Shown: one piece after another, positions 1 to 8,923 of the stretch
Position numbering within the stretch: the stretch's first letter is position 1
How the letters are laid out: each line of letters begins with the position of its first letter
Assembly: GCA_002083615.1 (NCBI GenBank)
Contig: MSXO01000013.1
Coordinates: 1 to 64,000, forward strand
Reading direction: 5' to 3'
DNA: 64,000 nt
DNA from: Proteobacteria bacterium ST_bin11
GTDB lineage: Bacteria; Pseudomonadota; Gammaproteobacteria; Methylococcales; Methylomonadaceae
The notes under the pieces: generated by a model
Seen by the model: the letters and a program-made list of their open reading frames with translations, nothing else
The model's database searches: none
What the model was told of the DNA's origin: nothing
Made by a program: the position numbers and the translations under genes

Positions 1-374
1 GTCCAATTCGGTACCAGGCGCGGTACGTTATTGCAGATGATCGGTTCGCGAAACACGGTGCCGTCCAAGATATTACGTATCGTGCCGTTCGGCGATTTGT
101 ACATTTTTTTCAGGCCAAACTCTTCCACCCGCGCTTCGTCCGGGGTGATGGTGGCGCATTTGATACCGACGCCGTGCTTTTGGATAGCGTGGGCGGCATC
201 GATGGTGACTTGGTCGTCGGTGGCATCGCGCTGCTCTATGCCTAAGTCGTAATAATCGATTTGCAGATCCAGGTAAGGCAGAATCAGTTTGTCTTTGATG
301 AAATGCCAGATGATGCGGGTCATTTCATCCCCGTCGATCTCCACCACCGGATTTTTGACGGATATTTTCTTCAT
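1..374 (-). CDS. icd: NADP-dependent isocitrate dehydrogenase, N-terminal part
   Basis: Partial gene running off the left edge; it has no stop inside the window. It oxidises isocitrate to 2-oxoglutarate with NADP+ in the TCA cycle, in the cytosol. The first ~124 residues are visible on the minus strand, starting MKKISVKNPVVEIDGDEMTR and continuing with KCATITPDEARVEEFGLKK and SPNGTIRNILDGTVFREP. This is the profile of the homodimeric eukaryotic-like IDH subfamily rather than the E. coli Icd subfamily. The ATG at 374-372 is supported by GGTGAGGAG about 6 bases upstream. The gene diverges from the GMC operon. Confidence 0.93.
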   Translation of the reverse strand, partial: MKKISVKNPVVEIDGDEMTRIIWHFIKDKLILPYLDLQIDYYDLGIEQRDATDDQVTIDAAHAIQKHGVGIKCATITPDEARVEEFGLKKMYKSPNGTIRNILDGTVFREPIICNNVPRLVPNW

Positions 375-665
375 AACAGCTCCTCACCTTTCGCTAAAAA
401 TGACCTTCAGTATAGCCTGCCTACCCCTGAAATACGGAATGTTTAACGCCTTGTTCGGCTCCGCCAGAAAGGCGTCGCGCATAAATCGAATCACGGCGAA
501 AACTAGGCTATACTGCCCAAGCAGCGTCGACGCATAGTGCTGTAAGACATTGTTCTGTACAGGGTTTTAGCGATAAGCATAGCTTGGCGACAGCGTTTTT
601 CTTTAACATCCGATAGCAGAGCAATGATCCAAAAATAATAAAAAATCTTTCTTGAGGAGGTGTAA

Positions 666-2423
666 ATGGCTAATCAGATCTTCGACTACGAAGCGATAGT
701 CATCGGTAGCGGCTTCGGTGGCTCCATCAGCTTTTGCCGACTGGCGCAAAAGTGGGGCTCCAAGGTGCTGTTACTGGAACGCGGTAGGCATTATCCGATG
801 GGCTCTTTCGCCCGCTCACCCAAACAAATTGCCGACAGTTTCTGGAGTGTGGAAGGCGAGGCAGTGGACCGGCCACGCCACATTCAAAACAAAAACCTGC
901 GCGGCCTGTTCGACGTCCGCAATTACAAGAAGATGGATGCGGTCATTTCGGCGGGCCTGGGCGGTGGTTCACTGATTTACGCCAACGTCTTTCTGGAACC
1001 GCCCGAGCAGGTATTCGAGCAAGGCTGGCCGACTGGTTTGGATAAAACCACTCTTGCCCCCTATTACCAAGTTACCAAACAAGTCTTGGGCGCCCGCCCG
1101 GTACCCTCCTGGCAAACCGACAACCGCCGAAAAATCGTCCGTACCGAACTTTTTCAAGAGTTTGCCGCTCAGGAAAACCGCACCAGTACCCTAGCCGACA
1201 TTTGTGTTTTCTTTGGCAACGATTACAACTACAAAGGCTCGGAGGCGCCACTGGCGATCGGTTTACAGGAAAAAAACCGCTACGGTGCCACGCAAACGTC
1301 CTGCACCTATTGCGGCGAATGCGATATCGGCTGTAACACCCACTCGAAAAATACGCTTGATCTGAACTACATTCATGCCGGCCAGCAAACCCACGGTGGC
1401 CAAGTGTTTACCGACTGCCAAGCCGAAAAAATTATTCCTCTCAATCAGCACGGCGATGACGACGCTTCGGCCAGCGGCGAATTTGGCTATCGGGTGGAAT
1501 TTCAGAATTTTGCCTCGGGACAATCGGAAAGCCTGAAAACCGGCCGCGTGGTGGTTTCGGCGGGCACGTTCGGCAGCAACGAACTATTGCTGCGCTGCCG
1601 CGATGTGCATCGCAGCCTGCCCAAACTGAGCGACCAATTGGGTCGCTGGTTCTCCGGCAACGGCGACTTTTTATCGTTTGCTATCGAAGGTAAAAAAGAC
1701 GCCGACCCCAATTACGGGCCGGTGATCACCCAATACACCGACTTCAACTTGTTCGACCGTTTCAATCGCAATCAGGCGTTTGTATTGGAGGACGCTTCTT
1801 ATCCAGCCTGGTTAGCTTGGTACATTGAAGGTTTGTTTCCGACCAGCACGCTGCGCAAGTTGCTCAGAGCGCTGAAAGCGTTGCTGACATGGCTGAAAAA
1901 TTATTTCAGCAACGGCGTCTGGAACGGGGTGCTGGGCTTTTCCTTACATGAAATATTAAAAGACGACTTGTCTTCCAAATCTGTGGTGATGTTATGCATG
2001 GGCCTGGATAACGGCGACGGCACTCTGACACTCAATAAGTCAGACCGTATCGATCTGGATTGGCCGCAAGACACCAGCATGAGCTTGTACCAAGCCATTC
2101 TCGCCGCAGGCGAGCGCTTCAAGAAATTTGTCAAATCCAATTGGTTTTTCCCGTTGCCGACCTGGGAGTTACCGATTCGCCATAACGTGACCGTACATCC
2201 TTTGGGCGGCTGTATCTTGGCCGACTCGCCGGATAAAGGGGTAGTCAGCGGCCATCCCGAGCAGCGCGGCCAAGTGTTCGGCTACCAAGGTCTGTATGTC
2301 GCTGATGGTTCGATTCTGCCAAGCGCAGTCGGCGCCAACCCCGTCGCAACCATTTCCGCGACTGCGGAATGGATAGCCGAAGGTATCACCGGCATCAAGC
2401 CCGATGCCAGCCTGGGCGTCTAA
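666..2423 (+). CDS. GMC-family (cholesterol-oxidase-like) FAD oxidoreductase
   Basis: 585-residue flavoprotein. An N-terminal Rossmann FAD site is visible (GSGFGG, residues 14-19). The C-terminal GMC signature HPLGGC starts near residue 511 and is followed by VADGSILPSAVGANP, the FAD-closing motif. Cholesterol oxidases and related alcohol dehydrogenases share this architecture; the actual substrate cannot be read from sequence. Residues 213-223 form a CxxCxxCxxxC string, which is unusual for a plain flavin oxidase. AGGAGGTG lies just before the ATG. It is the first gene of a three-gene operon, with 23 bases to the hydrolase. No signal peptide is seen. Confidence 0.85.
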   Translation: MANQIFDYEAIVIGSGFGGSISFCRLAQKWGSKVLLLERGRHYPMGSFARSPKQIADSFWSVEGEAVDRPRHIQNKNLRGLFDVRNYKKMDAVISAGLGGGSLIYANVFLEPPEQVFEQGWPTGLDKTTLAPYYQVTKQVLGARPVPSWQTDNRRKIVRTELFQEFAAQENRTSTLADICVFFGNDYNYKGSEAPLAIGLQEKNRYGATQTSCTYCGECDIGCNTHSKNTLDLNYIHAGQQTHGGQVFTDCQAEKIIPLNQHGDDDASASGEFGYRVEFQNFASGQSESLKTGRVVVSAGTFGSNELLLRCRDVHRSLPKLSDQLGRWFSGNGDFLSFAIEGKKDADPNYGPVITQYTDFNLFDRFNRNQAFVLEDASYPAWLAWYIEGLFPTSTLRKLLRALKALLTWLKNYFSNGVWNGVLGFSLHEILKDDLSSKSVVMLCMGLDNGDGTLTLNKSDRIDLDWPQDTSMSLYQAILAAGERFKKFVKSNWFFPLPTWELPIRHNVTVHPLGGCILADSPDKGVVSGHPEQRGQVFGYQGLYVADGSILPSAVGANPVATISATAEWIAEGITGIKPDASLGV

Positions 2424-2446
2424 ACCCAATTGACAGGAATACTGAT

Positions 2447-4186
2447 ATGACAACTACCGACCAAACCTCGTTCGAATTTACTGAAGAAATGAAAGGCTAT
2501 CTCAGCCTAGGTCAAACCGATTTTGAAGACGGTTACAAGCAAGGCAAAGAGGACAACCATTACTTCATGTTTCATCTGACCATCCAAAGCGACGATTTGG
2601 ATACTTTTTTAGACTCTGACGCCCATCAATCGGCGGCCATCGGCTATGTGGAAGGCGATCTGATCGGCGGTCGCCGCAATGTCGATAAAGGCGTGTTCAA
2701 TTTGTTCGTCGATACCGCCGACGCCGACCGCAAACAAATGCTCTATCGGCTGTTTTTCACCGACGCCAACGGCCAGGCCTTGACCTTAAGCGGCAGAAAG
2801 CAAATTCAAAACAACGTCGGCCCTGATTTGTGGGCAGACACCACCACCCTGTTCACCAACTTATTCAAAGGCCACGTGGAGGCCGATAAGGAAGCCAAAG
2901 CCAAGGTCTACGCCACCGGCTTGTTGTATATCGAGGTAATGGATTTTGCCAAGCAACTGACCACGATACAGGCCAGCGGCGAGACCTTAAAAGACCGCTT
3001 GCACGCAGTGGAACGCTTTGGCGGTTTCTTTTTAGGCGCGTTGTGGGATGTTTACAAACCTTCAATGACGCCAAAAATGGGCGGTTTCGAACGGGAAATT
3101 CCGCTATACACCACCGAGGGTGTCAAAGATGCCGAAATCAGCACGCATGCGTTCACTACAGCTGATCGCTTAGGTCTCAGCTTGTTGCGTTTCAAACGCG
3201 CAACGTGCGACGACGTGGTGGTTCTGGTACCTGGCCTGACTGCCGCCAGCGATATGTTCATCATGCCGGAACATTACAACCTAACCAGCTATCTGCTGGA
3301 TCACGGCTTCAGCGACGTATGGACACTCGATGGTCGGATCAGCAACCGTTATTCCTATAATCTGCACCGGCATAATTACAATGTCGACGACCTTGCGCTC
3401 TATGACATGCCGGCGGCGATCGCCACCGTGCGCGCGGCGGTCGGGCCGTCTGCCCGCATCCACGTCATCAGCCACTGCTTTGGGGCCTTGGCGTTTACCA
3501 TGGGTTTGTTCGGCAAAGCCGTCACCGGCGTGCGCAGCTTGATTGCCAACGGCGTGGCGCTGACACCGTGCGTGCCGATGCCAGCCAAGATCAAGCTGTA
3601 TCTGGGGCCGCTGGCCGCCGATTATATTTTGGGTGTGGATTATCTGAACCCCTATTGGCGGCGCGAACCGGGTTGGGGGGCAGGTAAATTGCTGGCGACG
3701 GCGATCTCGGCTTTTCACAAAGAGTGCGACTCGCCGGAATGTCACATGCTCAGTTTTATGTGGGGCTGGGGTTTTCCGGTGTTGTACAAACACGAGAATC
3801 TGCACGATGTGACGCATCGCCGCTGTGGCGATTTGTTCGGCGGTTGTAGTGTGAATTACTACCGGCATGTGTTGAAAATGGTCAACGCCAATAACACCGC
3901 CGTGAAATATCAACCTAACGAACCGCGCTATCGCAGTTTGCCGGACAATTATTTCCAACATGCCGCCGAGATTGACACGCCGTGTCTGTTCGTCGCCGGC
4001 CAGGACAATGCCTTGTTCCGCAATTCAAACATCGTCTGCCATCAGCGTCTGGAGCAAATCGTGCCGGGTCGCCACGAACTGCATCTGTTCCCCGATTATG
4101 GCCACGCCGATGTGATTATGGGCAAAAACGCCGCGCAAGACATCTATCCGCGCTTCGCGGAATTTCTACAAAAACACCGTAATTGA
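2447..4186 (+). CDS. alpha/beta hydrolase with cysteine nucleophile and extra N-terminal domain
   Basis: 579 residues. The first ~200 residues form a domain I do not recognise, in other proteins apparently tied to GMC oxidases. The remainder is an alpha/beta hydrolase: strand-loop VVLVPGLTAAS, nucleophile elbow SHCFGA, probable acid D520 in AGQDN and probable base H553 in DYGHAD. At the elbow the usual Ser is Cys344 (S-x-C-x-G), as in dienelactone hydrolases. The start at 2447 is preferred to upstream in-frame codons, which lie inside the GMC gene; ACAGGAAT precedes it. By context it probably acts on the product or substrate of the oxidase. The substrate is unknown. Confidence 0.8.
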   Translation: MTTTDQTSFEFTEEMKGYLSLGQTDFEDGYKQGKEDNHYFMFHLTIQSDDLDTFLDSDAHQSAAIGYVEGDLIGGRRNVDKGVFNLFVDTADADRKQMLYRLFFTDANGQALTLSGRKQIQNNVGPDLWADTTTLFTNLFKGHVEADKEAKAKVYATGLLYIEVMDFAKQLTTIQASGETLKDRLHAVERFGGFFLGALWDVYKPSMTPKMGGFEREIPLYTTEGVKDAEISTHAFTTADRLGLSLLRFKRATCDDVVVLVPGLTAASDMFIMPEHYNLTSYLLDHGFSDVWTLDGRISNRYSYNLHRHNYNVDDLALYDMPAAIATVRAAVGPSARIHVISHCFGALAFTMGLFGKAVTGVRSLIANGVALTPCVPMPAKIKLYLGPLAADYILGVDYLNPYWRREPGWGAGKLLATAISAFHKECDSPECHMLSFMWGWGFPVLYKHENLHDVTHRRCGDLFGGCSVNYYRHVLKMVNANNTAVKYQPNEPRYRSLPDNYFQHAAEIDTPCLFVAGQDNALFRNSNIVCHQRLEQIVPGRHELHLFPDYGHADVIMGKNAAQDIYPRFAEFLQKHRN

Positions 4187-4197
4187 GGAGCACAGTG

Positions 4198-5796
4198 ATG
4201 AACAGTACTCAAGAAGATTTACAACTGACACTAGCCACCCTGCAGCCTACGCGAGCAACGCCGACCGCCGGCCTAAACCGCTTGTGCGTCTGCATCAGCG
4301 ATGTGCATTTCACCGACGACACGGTCGGCAGCCAGAGCGCGGAGGAAACGGTCTGGCCGATTTTTTTCGACGAAATGGTCACGGTGTGCACTAAGCAAAA
4401 CATTAATGAATTAACCTTGATCCTGGATGGCGACGTGGTGGACATCATTCGCAGCGCAGAATGGGCCATGGCTGGCGTCTACCCCTGGCAACGTGCGCAT
4501 CCGGAGTTTAAGCCCTGCCTGCGCCGCATCATGGCAAATATTATTAAGATACATTGCCGCGCTCCAGACCCCAGCACCCCTAATGGCGCTTGCGGATTTT
4601 TTCTTCGGTTGCGGCAAGCCGTAAAACTGTTACAAGACCAAGGGGTCCGCGTTGAGGTTTTGACCATCTTGGGTAATCACGATAAGGAGATTTTCGCCGA
4701 CCCGGACGTATTGAAAATGTATTACGAAGAATGCGTGGGCCAACCGGTTAACCAACTGTCGGCGGCTTATCGCAGTTGGATCGGCAAAATGTATTTTGCT
4801 GACGAAAAGCATTTCGCCGCGCCCGACAGCGTACCTTGGCTACCGTTTTATTGGGGCGACGGCGAGTTACGGACCTTCATCACCCACGGTCATTGGCGCG
4901 ACCGCGACAATTGCTTAAGCATCAGTGCCGCAAATGGGCTACCCAGCTGGACGACAAAGGATGGCTGGCGCGCCCACGCGTGGCAGCAACTGCACTACCG
5001 GCCTTTTACCGAGCCCTGTTTCGGCGACACCGTTGCCGCCGGCGCTTTATCGACATTCATTTACCGCTGTCAGCTGGCGCTGGAGGAATACCGGAAAACC
5101 AAGAACGATCCGCAGTTGGATTTAAGCCGCATCAAACGCATTCTGGCTGAATTGGACTTGTATAGACCCACCTCCGCAGCGGTGAGCAGGATACTGGAAG
5201 AAACCCGCAATAAAGCCAGTGAGGAATTACGCGACATCATCGAATCTGAGTTGTATAAAGCCTTGTGCCTCTGGCTGCGTGACGATTTTACTGTGGAAAG
5301 TTCGCCGTCCGGGCGCCGGTTAGGCCTGAAAATAGCCAGGGTATGGCTAATGTTGACCGACCGATTAAATATGTTCCGTATCCAATTGCACTTGGTACGC
5401 GCGGTGTTGTTAATCGCGGATATGCTGGAAAAAATCCAGCCTGAGTCGGTTTACAGCGAAGACGGCGCCAGCTTTAAGAATCTGCAAGCCTTTCCAACCT
5501 TTCAGGACGCATTTCTGGCCCAAGGTTTTCATTTGCACGGCGAAGGCCACACACACATCCCACTGCAAGCGGAAGCTGACATGGATTACCCGCCAGACCG
5601 CTCGTATAACAACCTAACCTACATCAACTTCGGCACTTGGCGCGATCAAGTTGTCGATAAGGAGAAGGGCGGGTATCGGCGACGCGGTATTGGTCGCACG
5701 CTGTATGTGTTGCATTTGCAAAATCAACAAACGCCAGAGTATCGCTATTTTGTCAGAGACAATTTAAATTGGAGCGACAATATGGATCGTCTGTAG
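4198..5796 (+). CDS. calcineurin-like metallophosphoesterase
   Basis: 532 residues. All five metallophosphoesterase blocks are present in order: SDVH (D35, H37), GDVVD (78-82), GNHD, THGH and a late GHTH. They are split by a long insertion of ~200 residues, so it is larger than ordinary calcineurin-fold enzymes. Two metal ions and hydrolysis of a phosphomono- or diester are expected from the family; the substrate is not predictable. The ATG at 4198 is chosen over a TTG at 4183 because GAGGAG lies 7 bases before it. It begins 11 bases after the hydrolase stop, so it is the third gene of the same operon. Confidence 0.88.
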   Translation: MNSTQEDLQLTLATLQPTRATPTAGLNRLCVCISDVHFTDDTVGSQSAEETVWPIFFDEMVTVCTKQNINELTLILDGDVVDIIRSAEWAMAGVYPWQRAHPEFKPCLRRIMANIIKIHCRAPDPSTPNGACGFFLRLRQAVKLLQDQGVRVEVLTILGNHDKEIFADPDVLKMYYEECVGQPVNQLSAAYRSWIGKMYFADEKHFAAPDSVPWLPFYWGDGELRTFITHGHWRDRDNCLSISAANGLPSWTTKDGWRAHAWQQLHYRPFTEPCFGDTVAAGALSTFIYRCQLALEEYRKTKNDPQLDLSRIKRILAELDLYRPTSAAVSRILEETRNKASEELRDIIESELYKALCLWLRDDFTVESSPSGRRLGLKIARVWLMLTDRLNMFRIQLHLVRAVLLIADMLEKIQPESVYSEDGASFKNLQAFPTFQDAFLAQGFHLHGEGHTHIPLQAEADMDYPPDRSYNNLTYINFGTWRDQVVDKEKGGYRRRGIGRTLYVLHLQNQQTPEYRYFVRDNLNWSDNMDRL

Positions 5797-5811
5797 GGGG
5801 CTAGCCTATAC

Positions 5812-5842
5812 GCCGCGCTGCTTTAAGGCCTGGCAGCGCGGC
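5812..5842. terminator. GC-rich hairpin after the phosphoesterase gene
   Basis: Perfect 9-bp stem GCCGCGCTG/CAGCGCGGC with a 13-base loop, 15 bases after the operon stop. There is no U tract, so it is either a weak or factor-assisted terminator or a palindromic element. The next gene starts 19 bases later. Confidence 0.4.
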
Positions 5843-5861
5843 ATGTGGTAGAATCTGGCCA

Positions 5862-6446
5862 ATGCAGGAATTAGACACATTTAAGCTGATCGAGCGGATT
5901 AGCGCCTTATTGCGTTCGGAAGAGCGCAAAAAATACGCGGGGATCGGCTTACAACCGATACACGGTCAGGTATTGGAATATTTGGCCAAGTGCAACAAAT
6001 ACAGCAATACTCATGCGGCTGTAGCCGAATACCTAGGCTTGACCAAGGGCACTGTGTCGCAGACGATACAGATTTTGGAGCGCAAACGCTATTTGGATAA
6101 GACTACCGATCTGTTAGATGGGAGAGTGGTACATCTTAGTTTGACGGCAGCCGGCAAACAATTAGTAGACGAGTTAAAGCCTTTGGATGTTTTTAAGGTA
6201 GCCGAATCCAAGGTTAGCCGCCAGGAGTTCGATACCATAGGCCAAGCGCTCCAAACCACGCTGGGTGTGCTGCAGAAAGTTAATGAATCTAAGAGTTTTG
6301 GCTTGTGCCGTTCCTGCCATTATTTCACGGTAGAGCAGCATCACTATCAATGCGGTTTAACCGAACAACCCTTGGATCGCGAGGATACTGATAAAATATG
6401 TCGTGAGCACTTACCCATTCCCAATTCATTCATAGACCAAGAGTAG
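5862..6446 (+). CDS. MarR-family regulator with C-terminal Cys/His cluster
   Basis: 194 residues. Residues ~10-120 are a MarR winged helix: EYLGLTKGTVSQTIQILERKRYL is the recognition helix region and LLDGRVVHLSLTAAGK the wing. The last ~50 residues carry a cluster of the form CxxCHYF...C...CxxH, suggesting a bound metal or Fe-S group; ordinary MarR proteins end after the dimerisation helices. No good ribosome-binding site precedes the ATG. It sits between the GMC operon and ubiK. Its targets are unknown; autoregulation and control of a neighbour would be typical of the family. Confidence 0.82.
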   Translation: MQELDTFKLIERISALLRSEERKKYAGIGLQPIHGQVLEYLAKCNKYSNTHAAVAEYLGLTKGTVSQTIQILERKRYLDKTTDLLDGRVVHLSLTAAGKQLVDELKPLDVFKVAESKVSRQEFDTIGQALQTTLGVLQKVNESKSFGLCRSCHYFTVEQHHYQCGLTEQPLDREDTDKICREHLPIPNSFIDQE

Positions 6447-6451
6447 CTACC

Positions 6452-6703
6452 ATGTTTGATCCTAAAGCCATAGATAACCTTGCCGAGCGCATCGCCGGTG
6501 CCATCCCTCCCGGTTTAAGCAACCTGAAGGACGACGTGGAAAAAAACGTCCATGCCTTACTGCAAAGCGGACTCTCCAAATTGGATCTGGTCAGCCGCGA
6601 AGAATTTGAAGTACAAAAAGCCGTATTGGCAAAAACCCGCGCCCGTTTGGAAGAACTGGAAAAACGCGTCGCCGAACTGGAACAGCGGATCCCGCAAGCC
6701 TAA
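6452..6703 (+). CDS. ubiK: ubiquinone biosynthesis accessory factor UbiK (YqiC/BMFP family)
   Basis: 83 residues, the usual family length. It starts MFDPKAIDNLAERI and ends in a charged coiled coil, EELEKRVAELEQR. In Enterobacteria UbiK helps assemble the aerobic ubiquinone-biosynthesis complex with UbiJ and lipids. It starts 5 bases after the MarR gene stop and ends 6 bases before comM, so co-transcription is likely. Confidence 0.88.
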   Translation: MFDPKAIDNLAERIAGAIPPGLSNLKDDVEKNVHALLQSGLSKLDLVSREEFEVQKAVLAKTRARLEELEKRVAELEQRIPQA

Positions 6704-6709
6704 AACGTC

Positions 6710-8218
6710 ATGTCGCTGGCCGTCGTTTACAGCCGGGGCCGCGCCGGTATAGACGCTCCACAAGTCACCGTGGAAGTGCACGTAAGCAGCGGCTTGCCAG
6801 CGCTAAATATCGTCGGCTTGCCCGAGACAGCGGTCAAAGAAAGCAAGGATAGAGTACGCGGGGCGATTATTAATTCGCACTTCGAATTTCCGTTTCAACG
6901 CATCACTATCAATCTGGCGCCCGCCGATCTACCCAAGGAAGGCGGGCGTTTCGACCTGGCGATAGCACTGGGCATCCTGGCCGCTTCCGGGCAAATCCCC
7001 AAAGACGGGCTACATGAATACGAATGCATAGGCGAGTTGTCGCTAGGCGGCGAGTTGCGACCGATTCCTGGCGCGTTGCCAGTGGCGATTCATTGCCGCA
7101 ATGCGTTAAGGCAACTGATCCTGCCGGCAGGCTGTGCGGCGGAGGCCTCGTTAATCAAGGATGCGCAATTACTGCCGGCGAGGACGCTATTGGAAGTCTG
7201 CGCCCATTTGGCCGGCCGGCAAGCCATTGCGCCACCCGCGATCGAGCTAGGTTTCGAACAAGCGTTTTACAGCGTGGACTTTGCCGATGTGCACGGCCAG
7301 TTTCACGTCAAAAGGGCGATGGAAATCGCCGCCGCAGGGAAACACAATTTATTGATGCTTGGGCCTCCCGGCACCGGCAAGTCGATGCTGGCGGCGCGCT
7401 TGCCGACTATTCTGCCCGAACTCAGCGAACAACAAGCCCAGGAAACCGCCGCTCTGGCTTCGATCAGCGATCACGGCCTGGATGTCAGTCGTTGGCGGCA
7501 ACCACCTTATCGAGCGCCGCACCATACCGCCTCAGCTGCGGCGTTGGTTGGTGGCGGCAGCAACCCCAAACCCGGCGAAATATCCTTGTCGCACAATGGA
7601 GCCTTGTTTTTAGACGAGTTGCCGGAGTTTGATCGGAAAGTCCTGGAAGTACTGCGCGAACCCTTAGAAACCGGCCACATCACCATTTCCCGCGCCAACC
7701 GCCAAGCCGATTTTCCGGCCAGTTTTCAGTTAATTGCCGCGATGAATCCTTGTCCGTGCGGTTATCTGGGCGACGCCTCCGGCCGTTGCCGCTGCACCTC
7801 GGAACAAGTGGCCCGCTATCGAGCACGCGTTTCCGGGCCCTTGCTGGACAGGATAGACATGCATATGGAAGTACCGCGCGTCGCACTGGACGTGTTACGC
7901 AAAGGCTCGGCGGCAGGCGAAGAAACCAGCGAAGCGATTCGTCAACGCGTCGTCGCATCTCGGGAAGTTGCTTATCGACGCCAAGGCAAAGCCAATGCTG
8001 GCCTAAGTGCCGCGGAGGTAAAGGCTATATGCACTTTGTCCGAAGCCGGCCACCAGCTACTTGAGCAAGCGCTGGAGAAATTCGGCCTGTCACACCGTGC
8101 TTACCACCGAATTTTAAAGCTGGCGCGGACTATCGCTGATCTGGCTGATTCGCCAAGCATCGAAATCGCTCACTTAAGCGAAGCCATAGGCTATCGCAAG
8201 CTGGATAGGACTCGCTAG
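6710..8218 (+). CDS. comM: YifB/ComM-family Mg-chelatase-like AAA+ ATPase
   Basis: 502 residues, the normal length. The N-terminal ChlI-like Lon-fold domain (SRGRAGIDAPQVTVEVHVS...GLPETAVKES) is followed by an AAA+ module with Walker A GPPGTGKS (residues 218-225), Walker B LFLDELPEF and the family Cys motif NPCPCGYLGD...CRCT, then a C-terminal Mg_chelatase_C helical domain. ComM in Vibrio is a hexameric helicase promoting branch migration during natural transformation. The gene forms a tight unit with ubiK. Confidence 0.93.
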   Translation: MSLAVVYSRGRAGIDAPQVTVEVHVSSGLPALNIVGLPETAVKESKDRVRGAIINSHFEFPFQRITINLAPADLPKEGGRFDLAIALGILAASGQIPKDGLHEYECIGELSLGGELRPIPGALPVAIHCRNALRQLILPAGCAAEASLIKDAQLLPARTLLEVCAHLAGRQAIAPPAIELGFEQAFYSVDFADVHGQFHVKRAMEIAAAGKHNLLMLGPPGTGKSMLAARLPTILPELSEQQAQETAALASISDHGLDVSRWRQPPYRAPHHTASAAALVGGGSNPKPGEISLSHNGALFLDELPEFDRKVLEVLREPLETGHITISRANRQADFPASFQLIAAMNPCPCGYLGDASGRCRCTSEQVARYRARVSGPLLDRIDMHMEVPRVALDVLRKGSAAGEETSEAIRQRVVASREVAYRRQGKANAGLSAAEVKAICTLSEAGHQLLEQALEKFGLSHRAYHRILKLARTIADLADSPSIEIAHLSEAIGYRKLDRTR

Positions 8219-8370
8219 ACAAAACTTATAGATTGGCAAAAAGTTTGGTAGCGCGCCCCTACGCACTACAAAACGCAAATTTGGCGCTGCCCCTTTCCTG
8301 CCGTAATGCTAGAGAAAATCTTTCGGTGAAATAGCGACTACCCTGAAAACGCTATATTGAGGTGTAACCA

Positions 8371-8592
8371 TTACATTTCAACATCCAATACATTCAAAAC
8401 ATCCGGCCTTTGTTGCACGAATACTTCTGGTCGCTGAAGTACTCGATGCCAATTGCGGCGAGTCATTTGTTCAATCCAGTCTAATACATTGTCAAATTCA
8501 TCATCGCTCCATGATTCGATAATCGCCAGAGTGACGGGAGGAGCATATAAAAATTCAAGCGCACTTTTCATATTTGCGTAACGTAAATTCAT
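8371..8592 (-). CDS. small hypothetical protein
   Basis: 73 residues, not recognised. It is acidic and rich in Trp: SWSDDEFDNVLDWIEQMTRRNWHR followed by VLQRPEVFVQQRPDVLNVLDVEM. TAGGAG lies 6 bases before the ATG at 8592, which supports translation. There are no membrane segments or signal peptide. The gene is convergent with comM. Confidence 0.5.
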   Translation of the reverse strand: MNLRYANMKSALEFLYAPPVTLAIIESWSDDEFDNVLDWIEQMTRRNWHRVLQRPEVFVQQRPDVLNVLDVEM

Positions 8593-8681
8593 GGTATTTC
8601 TCCTATGGCTTTATGCTGGGCAGTGAATGATGGTATGGATCTTTAATTTGTCGCTAATTTAACTTTGCTTATAAAAACCCC

Positions 8682-8715
8682 AAAAAAAGCCTCTACTTTT
8701 AGAACCAATAGAGGC
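8682..8715 (-). terminator. Rho-independent terminator of the 53-residue ORF
   Basis: Read on the minus strand: a perfect 7-bp stem GCCTCTA/TAGAGGC with a 13-base loop, followed at once by seven T residues. It lies 46 bases after the stop of the small membrane ORF at 8762-8923, in the right orientation to end its transcript. Confidence 0.8.
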
Positions 8716-8761
8716 CATAGAGTTTGCGGCCAGGGGTGCCGCGAGAGGTCGCTCAAAAATC

Positions 8762-8923
8762 TTAAATACGAGCCGGTGTCGCCCGGTTCAAATTACTGGT
8801 CAACGATGCGGCACCAAACAATAGTGTGGATAGAATAAATTGACCCGACATGAAACTGAGCATGCCGGTGACAAAAAACAAGCCAGTCATCACATCGCTG
8901 TAAAAGCTTTTTGAAATATTCAT
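8762..8923 (-). CDS. 53-residue membrane mini-protein
   Basis: Small ORF of 53 codons: MNISKSFYSDVMTGLFFVTG then a Met/Phe/Leu-rich stretch and the tail NLNRATPARI. Residues ~11-28 and ~30-43 are hydrophobic, so one or two membrane spans are likely. AAGGTGG lies 6 bases before the ATG, and a strong intrinsic terminator follows. This is an independent transcription unit by appearance. I know of no family for it. Confidence 0.55.
   Translation of the reverse strand: MNISKSFYSDVMTGLFFVTGMLSFMSGQFILSTLLFGAASLTSNLNRATPARI

Noticed and set aside
3281..3961. 226-residue minus-strand ORF inside the hydrolase gene
   Set aside because: Antisense shadow of a well-supported coding sequence in G+C-rich codons.
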